Assembly: GCA_004794655.1 (NCBI GenBank)
Contig: SMMW01000085.1
Location: 992,001-1,056,000 of the forward strand
DNA from: Marisa cornuarietis
Taxonomy: Eukaryota; Mollusca; Gastropoda; Architaenioglossa; Ampullariidae
Length of the DNA: 64,000 bases
Reading direction: 5' to 3'
Each line of letters starts with the position of its first letter. Within the stretch, counting starts at the first letter, position 1. Positions 12,681 through 23,405 of this stretch are shown in pieces. The notes under the pieces were generated by a model. That model saw only the letters and a program-made list of their open reading frames with translations, made no database searches and had not been told where the DNA came from. Made by a program: the position numbers and the translations under genes.

Positions 12681-12760
12681 TGAACTGGTCAAGATACCAG
12701 CCGTGTGACAGTTTGTACAGGTGAACAGATCAAGACACCAGCTGTGACAGATCGTACAGG
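12681..12760. repeat. Two-copy tandem repeat, about 41 bp
   Basis: Two adjacent copies of the pattern TGAAC..(A/G)TCAAGA.ACCAGC..GTGACAG..(T/C)GTACAGG, the second slightly shorter and diverged. Confidence 0.75.
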
Positions 12761-12794
12761 TGTGCGAGCTGCTCATCTCGATACTGCAAACACT

Positions 12795-13264
12795 GAGGGG
12801 GGTGGGGAGAGAGGGACTTTCCCTACAAAGATGTCTTAGTGACTCTCCTCGAGATCAAGTGAAATATGCTGATGTCACAATTTCTCAATGACAGTTATCG
12901 CGCATGAGCCCTTCAGTCGCCATAAACCAACACTGTTATCAATCCAGGTCAACCGGAAGAATGAAAAGGGGGTCATTATGGAGTAGTGCCCCTTTGTAAC
13001 AAAAAATAAAGATAACAGAAGAATATCATCAAGTCAGTTCTAATGAAAGAAATCTGTCTCTTTAGAAACGAGCTCCGTATGAACTTAAAGTGCGTGCTGT
13101 GTAAGAAGTTACTGTTACGTTTTCTCAAGACTTTGACTTGAAGAGTGTGTATATTCACTCGCATGCACGCCAGAGAGATAGAGGGGGGGGGCTTGTGGGG
13201 GAGGGGAGGGGAAGAGAAGGATTTTCTCTACAAACACGTCTTAGTGACACTCCTCGAGATCAAC
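12795..13264. repeat. Pair of direct repeats 400 bp apart
   Basis: The pattern G-rich, then TCTACAAA/CCTACAAA, then GTCTTAGTGAC(T/A)CTCCTCGAGATCAA occurs at about 12795-12861 and again at about 13196-13264. The copies are some 85% alike by eye. Confidence 0.7.
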
Positions 13265-13337
13265 AGGACATGCTGTGATAATGTAGCAGGGGGCAGTTCA
13301 GAGGGGATAGAAAAAGAGGCTGAGAAATAGTTTTAAG

Positions 13338-13895
13338 TACTTGGGAGCCACCCCTCTCCCGGGATTGTAGCTCCACGACAGATATCCGCATCAGAATCGC
13401 GACAGCAAGAGCGGCAATGGCTGGACTGAACAGCACCTGGCGCAGCCATAACATCAGGCTTACTATGATATATAATATATACAAGTCCCTTGTGGAAACG
13501 ATCCTGCTTTACGGATATGAAACGTAGATCCTGCCTGTCGATACGGGGAGGAGGATCCAGGCATTTGAAAACAAGTGGCCGAGGAGGCAGCTCCGGATCT
13601 CACACAGAAATCATAGACCTAGTGACTTTGTACTAAGCGCTTGTCACACTCGTAGGTCACCAGAATTAACCTCTACTTGCAACAGTCACGAGACGTAAAC
13701 TGGTCTGATCTGGCCGTTGTCGAAGACTGTCCTTCAGGGTACTTTGGAGGGTGGTCGACGTCGCAGTGGTCAGAGGAAGAGCTGGGTTAGGAGTGGACTG
13801 GTCATCCTGTACAGGGGGTGTTGCCTGTTGCCGCGTCTATCCACGTGCTCCCCCAACGACCGGTACCAGTCAAGGAATGAGTGAATAAATAAACA
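13338..13895 (+). mobile_element. Decayed 3' end of an RTE-type LINE
   Basis: Broken frames match the C-terminal region of RTE-type reverse transcriptases. A segment reading IYKSLVETILLYGYET is followed by a stop; then RRIQAFENK, and later TVLQGTLEGGRRRSGQ at about 13727. Several stops and frame changes make it non-functional. It ends near an AATAAATAAA tail (about 13885). It belongs to the same general family as the fragments at 55.8 kb and 60.3 kb. Confidence 0.75.
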
Positions 13896-15200
13896 GAGCG
13901 CACTGGTCTATCTTTTAGAATGACAAAGAACTGATCACCGGCAGTTAGGACAAAGGGACTTTCATTTTCGCAGGAACAGTTGATAACAGTACTCACTTTC
14001 TGCTCGCTGTGCAAGGAACGAGTTTGACATACGAGAATAGCGTTTCCCTTTATACGAATTACTTCCACATTCTTCGTGATCGATGTTACAACTACTTTTT
14101 ACCAGACAGCCAACGGTCACTGTCGGGAATACCCTCATGGGGGTATGCCACGTCATGGGTTCTAGCGGAAGTCATTGTGCACAGTCCATCGTTCCATCAG
14201 TTCGCAGCCAGTGGGCTTGTTCTGCTTGCAATTCACGTGTAAAAGTGCGCGGCATGAGCTGTTGCTGGTCATTCAATACATCTGGAGTAGAAATCTCTTT
14301 ATTGGCTGGCTAGGTACACTAGGGAACTATGACCCCGACTACAAGCCTATCTGCTTGTAAATTTTACAAAGTGAACCACTCCAGAAAAATGTTGGAGGTA
14401 AATGGACACTGCAAAAAATAGTGAACAAAAGTTGTAGGAAGGAAGGCAAGAAGAGAAACAAAAAGAACTACGACACTGTCGACACAATATGGCTATACAG
14501 ATCGGATCTTCGTGAGGGAGAGAGAAAAGTTAAGGTGGCTAGGGTGGAGAGAGGCATGAAAATGAAATGAAAAAGGAGAAAGTCCCAATCTTCGATTCAA
14601 TGTTTGATGTACTAGTATGAACATTTAAGCAGTACGCTATCTTCGAAGAGAATGAATAACAGGCAGAAGAGGATGAGTTAAAATGGGCCTTAATTTATGA
14701 ACAAAACAGAGAGGTACATTAAGAAATGAACTATGACACCGTATCTAACAATTAATTCTGACACTGTATCTACCAATGAACTGTGACACATTATGCAGAC
14801 CAAGAAATGAGTCATTCTACAGAAAGTCTCTTTGTTGCTTTGGCACCAAGTGTTGCAGGATACGCTTTCAAATGGCAACAAACATTTTAAGGCCAGTCCA
14901 TTCCGGTAAACAATTTGCTGCCTGACAGACGCAGACCAGCTGACGACCAAATTGTGTTTAAAAAAACTTGAGAAAGTGTTATGTTAGTATTATAATTAAT
15001 TCAGTTAATTTATAAATTATAAAATAATAATTCCTTGGCAAAGACAATGAGCTTCCTTCTCTCGCTCCACACGAAACATGGACAACACGGGATCTCAGTC
15101 AACACAGTCTGACCACATGATGTTACCACAGTCAACGGGTACAGTGACCACGTGATACCGCGCGCAGGGAGTGGGGAGGGGGTGGCAATGACCGATTGTA
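13896..15200. other. Intergenic sequence
   Basis: No gene or named element recognised. A short diverged tandem repeat around ATGAACTNTGACAC is visible at about 14722-14790. Confidence 0.5.
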
Positions 15201-15239
15201 GCCTTTGTCAGAGGGAGACCTGCATCCCCTCCCGTATCC

Positions 15240-15387
15240 CCCCCCCCACTGAGTGCACTCGTACTGGCCCAGCGCGCGGTCGGTCGGCAGTCACCGGCGA
15301 GACGTGAGGTGCTGTGCGACTGCTGCGAGCTCCAGAAGGAAGGCGAGAAAGTTCTGGACTTGGGCTGGCAGAGCGGCGCCTCGTGAG
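15240..15387 (+). promoter_or_regulatory. GC-rich block, possible non-coding first exon
   Basis: A local GC-rich island in AT-rich surroundings, ending at a good donor (GAG|GTGCGT at 15387/15388). The EXPERA-like gene downstream has a splice acceptor just before its start codon, so it needs a 5' non-coding exon; this block is one candidate. There is no direct proof. Confidence 0.2.
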
Positions 15388-15736
15388 GTGCGTAGAAAAT
15401 AATTTGTGTCGTTTTTTTTCCCCTCTCCCCTCGTCTGTAATGTACACAAGAAACTGCACCACTGCTGGTGCCTTTTCAATGGGTACACAAATGTACTGTG
15501 GTTCCATGCATGTGCGTGTGTGTCTAAGTCTAAGATTATGTAGTACATTACATTTATGTTAGCATGAATATATGTTATTCTGTTACCATATGTATGTGCG
15601 TGTGTACAAGTATGTGTGCTCGCATGACGTGTATATGTTCACAGTTACGTTATTTTTGCGTTGGTGTAAATGTTCGTATACTAAATGTGTGTGCAAGTAT
15701 ACGTCTGCGTGTTTGTATGTGTACGTATGTGTATAA

Positions 15737-15740
<4 letters not shown>

Positions 15741-15782
<42 letters not shown>
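15741..15782. repeat. (GT)n microsatellite
   Basis: 21 perfect GT units, preceded by a degenerate GTATGT-rich stretch from about 15590. Confidence 0.95.
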
Positions 15783-15783
<1 letters not shown>

Positions 15784-16755
15784 CATTTGAGTTCATCGAG
15801 GTTATGCATGTTGTAGAGAGTACGTAGTGTTGGTGGGTGAGAGGGAAGATGCACAATTTGTCGGGGCTCGCTCTCCTCCTATACCACCCTCTTCCCACCA
15901 GTCTCGGGCCTCGCGACGTCCTTGCAGGTTCCTGTCGTGTATGTTTAACTACCGTGCATCCTTGCTTCCCTGGCCTCCTTGTAAGAGCATGAAATATCAC
16001 GAACTTTGTTGAAAGAGGTAAACAACAACATAAATAAGAACAAAATAACCCAGTCTAAAGGCAGAGTATCAATACGCAGGTGTTTTCAAACTATCGACTG
16101 TTGAAGTGCGAAGTGTTCATTCTCTGTCAAAATAATATTCCTCAGGCGACACTTTCTCACACTCTCTCAACCTTCGCCCAAAGACTGTACGTGATCTTAC
16201 GAGCCGCCATTTGTCACGTGATCGGTCAGTAAGCTGACAAGCGCGTTCCTCTCAAGGTCATCAGGAGCCTCTGACGTAGCTTCTTCAAGTTCTCCATGCT
16301 TGTTCTACTTTTTGCGAGAAGAATTATAATAAAATTGGTAACATTACAAACGCACACACGATCTCTTCTAAAGCCATTGAATTTTAAGTGTTAATATCAA
16401 TTGTCGGTGTGGCAAGGTGGATGTGTGTGTGTGTGTGTGTGTGTGAAAGAGAGAAAAAGAACTATAGATAGTCAGACTATTTGTCCTAACCCTAGACTTA
16501 ATTTTGCAAGGGTACTCCTTTCGTGTATGGGAAAGTCTGTATGCTGCTCCGGATCATGTTTAATGTTTATTTCACCCGTTTTAACGAGTTACATATGAAT
16601 CAAAATGATAAAAAGTCTCATACACAGAATTGTTATCTCACCCTCATTCTCACTTTGTCCCTACCCCCACTACCCCCCCCTCCCCCCTGCTGCTGTGTAC
16701 CTGTCAGGCGATATCACCTGGACACACCACCCAGATGTTTATCTTCCCATCAATC
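15783..16755. other. Intergenic sequence
   Basis: No gene recognised; contains a short (TG)n run at about 16421-16444. Confidence 0.5.
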
Positions 16756-16965
16756 GACGGGTGGCCCGGTGGGCGCAACGGATAGCATCTGTCACCAATA
16801 CAGTGAAGGTTGGCTGTCATGGGTTCAGCTCTCGTCTCGGGCACGCTGTTCTTTCTCTGCATGAGAAATCTGTTTACAGGGCTGGCTGTCTTGCCGTGAT
16901 ATACCTTAGCTGCTGGCACAGCGTAAAACATCAATTCCCTCCTATCTCCCATCACTTGACACGGC
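16756..16965 (+). mobile_element. SINE, second family, fullest copy
   Basis: A tRNA-like head has a GGGCGCAACGGATAGCAT A-box region (16771-16788) and a B box GGTTCAGCTCT (16822-16832). It is followed by a conserved body (CTGTTCTTTCTCTGCATG, TTTACAGGGCTG, CTTGCCGTGATATA). A 5'-truncated copy lies at 37223-37395 and a short reversed piece near 29477-29530, so it is a dispersed family distinct from the SINE at 11.9 kb. Confidence 0.8.
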
Positions 16966-19088
16966 TCTCCCTCCCTCCACTAGAACGCTTAGTGCTGGCC
17001 ACCTGCTCCACTGTAGACCGTTTAGCCTTTCGGCATGTGTTGATGCTGTCTTCACTTTCATTGTTTGTTCACACGCCTGTTGGTAGTTTTTTTTCTAGAT
17101 TGTTCCATATGTAAGTCGTGACGATACAGAAGTCTATATAAAGAGAACAAGGAGTGATCACGACAAAGCCAACAATGGGCTGTCAACAGGTTAGGACAAG
17201 AACAACATGAATACCGCAAGTGCAAGAGCGTGTTTCACTATTTCTCTCTACGCGTACGCCATGCCTGTCACTTGCTGAACAGAACTTTTTCAAGAGAAGT
17301 AGTAGATGGAAATTAGACCTCCGAGTAGAAGTTCTGCTAGTAACGAATTTAAACGTTGCTAATTTGTTCTCTCGTTTCCCTTCTTTCCCTGCCTATCTAT
17401 GTAGGTTGGGCGGAGGGGAGAGAGATGAAGGGGGTGTATGCATAAATGAATGAGATTTTTGCTTACATAGCTAACAATCTTATGTGTACCTCTAAAAAGG
17501 TTTACACGGTGACTGCGCATTTCGCTTTGTCTGATTACTAACATCAGAGGCAAAGGTGGTAGTCGCTCCGCCTCGGGTCCGCAAAAAACTAGAAAAAAAA
17601 AGTCGACCCAAGGTCTCAAGCGAACAGACGGCGCTACTGTGAAAAAAGTGTTGTCCTGTACTTTCTCCCTTTTTCAGTAAACTTACCTCCCCTATTCCTC
17701 TTCACCTTCTTTTCCTTGTGTTTTGCTCCCATAATCTGATACGAGTACCCTCCTCTCTGCCTCCCCTTGCGCCCTCAAGACGAGCTCTTTGTTCGTTTTC
17801 TGGTCTTAGCCTGATACGTCACACCCCACCCCCCAGCCTCACTCTTTCCTCCTCCCCCCGCCCATTTTTTTTTTTTTTTTTTTGGGGGGGGTCCTGAATT
17901 GCTTCTCTGTTCTCAGTTCTTACTACGTTGCCATCGGCAAACTATTCCTATAATACCTATTTAGTCATAAATTCTTCCTGTGATCCCCACGTGCTCTCTG
18001 TTCTTGCTTACTTCTCCGTCTCCTGTTCCTTTATTTCGTTCCCTCGTTCTTCCGGTTATCGTTTAGTTCACGAGGAGTGAGAAGCTTCTCATGTTCTGCA
18101 CTGACTTTTCTCTTTTCATTGCTGGTGGTGTCTCGTGTCATTGTCGGATTTTCTCTTCTTTCACGGTTTCTGACATGTCGGTCTCTTTTTCTCTCATGAC
18201 ATCCTTCTAGCTGTGTGCAGGTCTACTTGTTCTTACCACTCGTAAACCCATTATTGCCCCCCTAGCTTTCCAAGCGTGAAATCTCGGATTTGATCACATC
18301 CATGTTGCCTTGACCCTGTGCAGTGCACATGTCAGGCTGCTTACATGCTGCTAGTCTACTTCCTGGCGGTCTGCCATGTTAGTACGTATGTACTGACCGC
18401 CATGTGGCCTCACTGACTCCTGTAGTGCTCGCTTGAACAGGAACCACTCATGTTGTGTCGGCAATGGAAGTAATATGTCTAGGAAATCGTAGAACGTAGA
18501 GGACACGAGTCGGTCGTGTCCAACAACTCACTGCATGGTCTTCCTACTGGGAGATAATAACTCTGTGGATTGAACGCTACCCACGACCCGCATCGACAAT
18601 GTTCGAACAAAGCTCGAGGATTCATGCGATTCTCGACAAATAGTCATTATAATTTGTAGTCACGGACAGTAGCTATTTTTATACATTGGATTTCATTTTA
18701 AGTCATTAAAATGAAAGGTCGTTATTGAGCATATGGAGGTTTACACCAACAGCAGCATGTTTGTTAAAAAAAAAAGAAAAAGTGTCTGACGTTGAAAAGA
18801 GTTGACAGCCGCTAAATAGGTGAGTGGTACGACAGACGTCACGTGATACAGACACTAGGGGCCTGCGTTTAAGTTTGTTAAGTAACGCTGCGGGCATCGA
18901 TGCGAAAAAATGAGTCTATGGAGGAGCGACCTTGCAGACGGAGGGCTCTACTCACGCATTACTCATCGTGCTTGGGAATGAACTTGGTCTCCGAGCAAAG
19001 AACACCCGGAGGTTCGTGAACAAGACATGTCAATTCGCGCCAAAGCTTCTCATCCGTGGAAGAGGCTGAATGATCGAACTGACCCAAC
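16966..19088. other. Intergenic sequence with pyrimidine-rich tracts
   Basis: No gene recognised. A long CT-rich region spans about 17640-18200 on the + strand, with a T19-G8 homopolymer junction near 17867-17893. Confidence 0.5.
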
Positions 19089-20624
19089 AATATAGCAGAG
19101 CCGGCGCTAGTGGGGGGGGGGGGCAAATAGAATTGCGGGGTCTTTGGAAGCCGGCACAACATAGTATCAGGGCCATAAAAAGTGCTGGATGTCTTCCAAA
19201 TAATGAAATAATGAATAACCATATCAGATTTAAAACAATTGTATACATACTGCGGCACGAGAGGCCCATTACATTCCGAGGCGGTGTTTGCCTGACGAGG
19301 TCGAGTCAAGCAAACCGCAGAGAAGTACAATACGCCTTTCGTGTCAAGGTATGTATACTATGCCATCTATATACTATTGTACTAATTTGATGTATACTGT
19401 TTTTATGACGTTACGTACAATGGAATGCTCTTACCTTTTCCACGACAAGTCATTTAAATCTTCTGAACAGTTGACATCATTCACGGCTTCACGTTCGCCC
19501 AACATGTCTAGTGGGGATAGAATATTTTTCAAAATAGATTATTCACTTCCGCACCAGACAGCCAGACAGGTAAGTTATGTACATTGTTTCCACACTGCAC
19601 TGGACACATAATACACTGTACTACCCGACTTCTCCACTTTAATTTGTGTCGGCACGTTTGTGGTTTCCTCCCGTAGATGATTTGATGAAGCTGAGGAATG
19701 CCTAATCACTAAGAATTTTTCGAAAGACCCTCTTTGACTTCTTTCAAATTCGTCTCGCTTTTTCCTCTTTCGCTTTCTTTGCGCCGGAATCATATTTTCT
19801 GTCCTTGTCTCTGTCTCTACCCATATCCGATTGAATAATATTAATCCCAACGGCAAAAACAACAAAAACGCCACACGATGTGAATCAGCTAAACACACAA
19901 CACTCGCACTAAAATAATCGCTCACGAAACTGGAGGTCGGGAGGCAGTAATGCAAACCACGAGGACAGTTATTGAGAGGAAGCACTAGCGACCGAAGAAA
20001 ACTCGCCAGTTAGAGTTATCTTTCGTAACTTGATGCTAAGAAAGAGAACATGGCTTAAGCCAGCGAAGGTGATCGGTTCAGGCAAGGTGAACAAGGATTT
20101 GCTTTCCCGGAAAGTGCAGCACGGTTTGACGAGCTAATCATGTTAATAAATGGATACCAGTCACTAAAATTTTCTAAGAAACCCTTTTTTAAGGAAATAT
20201 GTTCTTTCCATTGGTTTCGAGGGAGGCACAACCCTGCCCTTGAAAGCCGTTTCGCCACCGCGTGTCTTCAATACAAAGGATTAGGATGCGAGGTTTGACA
20301 GCTTTCTGATGAGAGGGCAAAAGGGAAGCAAAACTGGCACACATAGTAAAGCGCAAACAAATTTACTCCAATGACAATGACCAACTTTATTTGTCCCAGT
20401 GGGCAATTTGAATATAGGAATGTGCTCTAGTTCAACAGTGAAAAAAATGAAACAAGAAGTGGGCTGAAAAGGAAAAGGACAAGCATTTTTTAGAATTTCA
20501 AGAAAATTACGGACTGTCTCATCCCGAGGGTGCACTTTCTAGCTTGGGGGCCCCATCAGGCGTGGGGTCTTGGGCGGTCGCCCTATTCGCCCCTCCTCCC
20601 CCTTAGCGCCGGCTCTGAATATAG
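19089..20624. mobile_element. Non-autonomous hAT-like DNA transposon with TIRs and TSD
   Basis: The element at 19096-20617 (1522 bp) starts CAGAGCCGGCGCTA and ends with the exact reverse complement TAGCGCCGGCTCTG. Similarity continues inward through a G-rich run to GGC(A/G)AATAG. Direct 7-bp copies of AATATAG abut both ends (19089-19095 and 20618-20624). TIRs beginning CAGNGCCGG and a duplication of about 8 bp are typical of hAT transposons. No transposase frame is recognisable inside, so it looks non-autonomous. The 7-bp rather than 8-bp duplication suggests loss of one base. Confidence 0.8.
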
Positions 20625-20625
20625 T

Positions 20626-23341
20626 CGAGCCACCCATCCACTCAACCTACCAACCAGACTATATAATAAGCAAGTAAGCAAAGCCGCCAACTTGAGAGGC
20701 ACCTTCCTGGCTTGTGATGGCGGTGCACTGCCCTGCCCCTTGTGAATCAGTGTAGTGTGATGGTGTTCTCACACTTCCGCGTGCATTGTTGCTGCGTGTG
20801 TTTGTTCGCCTCGCGCGCGCGACACTCGGCGGCGTTTCCATCAGCCGTGTCTTATTCATGTGGCTGCTGGAGCACGTGGTGATTATTAAGGTTAGCATTC
20901 ATCTGAACGAACGGCGGTTGAAGTCCCTCCTGTTCTTCTTCGGCGTGCAAGCGGTCTTCTAAGCACGGTAAGAACTTGGGACTTTCATTTGTCTTCTTCC
21001 CCTGGGATGCCTGGTGCTGCTTCGCGTCCTCACACGTGCAGATCTCGTGCCACGCATCTGCAGCTCCCAGGCGGCGTGTGGGCTTGTGAGATTTGCTGTT
21101 CACAAGTCACTAAACATGTCATTGTGCGGTCACTGCAATGTCTCTGACAGTCATTAGACTTGTCATCACACTGTTATTGAGCAGTACCTAGATATGTCTT
21201 TCGTAATCAGGGGACTTGTACAGTAAATGTATGTGATTTCTCTAGTCACGTCATTTGGGGCTAGGGGGGTAAACTATCAGCAAGGATGTTGCTGGTATTT
21301 CTTGGCCACGAAAACAATGGGAAACCAAGTATCGTTGTCGTCACCTCTGTTGCGGCTGGTGGAGCTGGAGAAGCTGTCAAAGGCCGGCAGCAAGTAACTT
21401 GTAACGACTTGCTAGATTTCTGTCAGCACCCACACATCTATCTTTCTATTCCATTTCTATATCACACTCAGCTCACACACCCACGTACTACTAATTTGTC
21501 GCACTTGACTTTGCGCTCACTCTCACCGTCACAGACACCACAACAAAGCGAAAAATACTTTTTTCTTCCCTACACTAAGCAAGTCTTCTCTCTCTCTCTG
21601 GTCTGAAGTTGACTGCTGTTTGTTCACTCTATTTTGTCGGCTGCAGTATTAGTGTGTTACTGGTGCTAATACTGCATCATGATATTTTGTTCACAAGAAG
21701 TTTCTGTGTAGACTGGTGTAGTTGTTTGTCTGGTGATGGAGAAGCAGGAGGAGAAGAAGTCTCGGTGTGTCCTTTTAAGTAACTACGACAAAAATCAAAT
21801 ATTGTTGACACTTCTCGCTTACAGACTACAGCACCAGGAGCGGGTCTCCTCTCTCTCTCTCTGTGTTCACAGAGTTGTCATCACATTAGACACATACTGT
21901 TCCCTTCACTGTCAATGCAGAACGACGTGCAGACCATCTTTTCCCTAGTGGCAGATAAACCCAACTAACTTCATACTTCGATGCACAAACAGACGGTCAA
22001 GCAAATCGGTGTCCAATGACCTTTTGACACCAAACTCGTCCAGTTTGACGCGAACATGGCAGTGCTGACTATAGTGACCACACCTCTCTCCCCACCCCTT
22101 CTACCCCGCCGACCCACCTCACTACTCCATTAGGCTTGGAAATAGCATATTGCAAACTTCAAATTCGATATTTCTGTGTTAAATGCTTTGGTATCCTTTC
22201 CCCAGACATTTGTTTATACGAAAAAAAACACAGGAAAAATAAAATTGCTGACCATGGACGGGGCTCTCCACAGCCGAGGGCCCGGGTACACCAGCCCTCT
22301 CCTCATCCCTCATCCCTCTTGTCAGGCCTGAGACTTGACTTTTTCATGTCCCTCTCTTGGCCCATTCCCCTAGTTGTAACTGCTTGACCATCTTTAAAGA
22401 AAATAAAAACATGAACAGGCAATACCTACTTTTACATAACCATTTTTCCTAGAAAAGATTTACCCAAGCCCAAACTGTAACAGGAAAAAGAATTATGTCA
22501 GTGCATCTTGACTACAAGAATACGATATCAGCACTAAAAGTGAACGTCAGTATCAGGCGACTTCAATTATTGCATCCTACTTTGTCTTAATTGCTTGATT
22601 ATTTAAGTGCTAGATGTTTATTTTATTCCATTATTATTATGTCTTAATTTAATATATCGGCTCTGCCATAGGAATACAATGGGCCCATTCTAGTGTATGT
22701 CTGACACTGTGAAGGAAATAATTTTATTATTGAGTACTTGCTCCAAGGCACACGTTTGTGCTTGCCTCGATTTGAGAATATTTTGGAAATATATGGCTGC
22801 TCCTCTTTGAACGAAATATTCAGGAAAGACTGTAAACTTCATTAATCTGTACTGTTAATGACTACGCCATGCTTGCAACGTCTAAACCGGAAGTACTGAA
22901 CACGATATATTTCTGCGCAGATCTTTCGCGCACATAAGTACGAAAAGGCGGTAATTAAAGCCGCCAGAATGATGGGAGCTATCTATGTTTGAGAGTCCTT
23001 GCCATCCTTGCATGATCCCACTACGCAGTATCTGGCAACGCGGTGTTGACTCCTTGTGGGGTTATATCTCGAACCTGGTGTGAGATGCAAGTTTGGTCTC
23101 CCTTGAAAAGCCATTGCACCTCTAATAGTCGGTTATCAGTTTCCGCTAATTGCAGGTTTAATCTGTTTGAGAGACATTCATGGGCAGGAAAAAGGTCTTT
23201 CTTATTGTTTGCCTGGTAAAGAGGGATAGAGGGACTACCTACAACAAATGGTTGCCAACCCCATCCATAAAGATAATCCCCCTAGTCCCTGCATTTCTCT
23301 TTTCATGATTTTTTGTGGGGGCTTTGGGGTTTTGTTTTCAG
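20626..23341. other. Sequence upstream of the EXPERA-like gene
   Basis: No coding exon recognised. A GC-richer block at about 20750-20890 ends at a weak donor (AAG|GTTAGC). The stretch closes at the acceptor TTTTGTTTTCAG (23341) that precedes the first coding exon, so part of it should be a 5' UTR intron. Confidence 0.45.
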
Positions 23342-23405
23342 TTAAACCAAAATTCGACGATCAGCGACATTTTGTTGGAAACAGCTTGATTTTTAAATCG
23401 CCGCC

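Larger units (their letters stand above)
12210..13337. other. Intergenic sequence with small direct repeats
   Basis: No gene recognised. It holds a 41-bp tandem pair (12681-12760) and one direct-repeat pair (about 12795-12861 and 13196-13264), listed separately. Confidence 0.5.
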
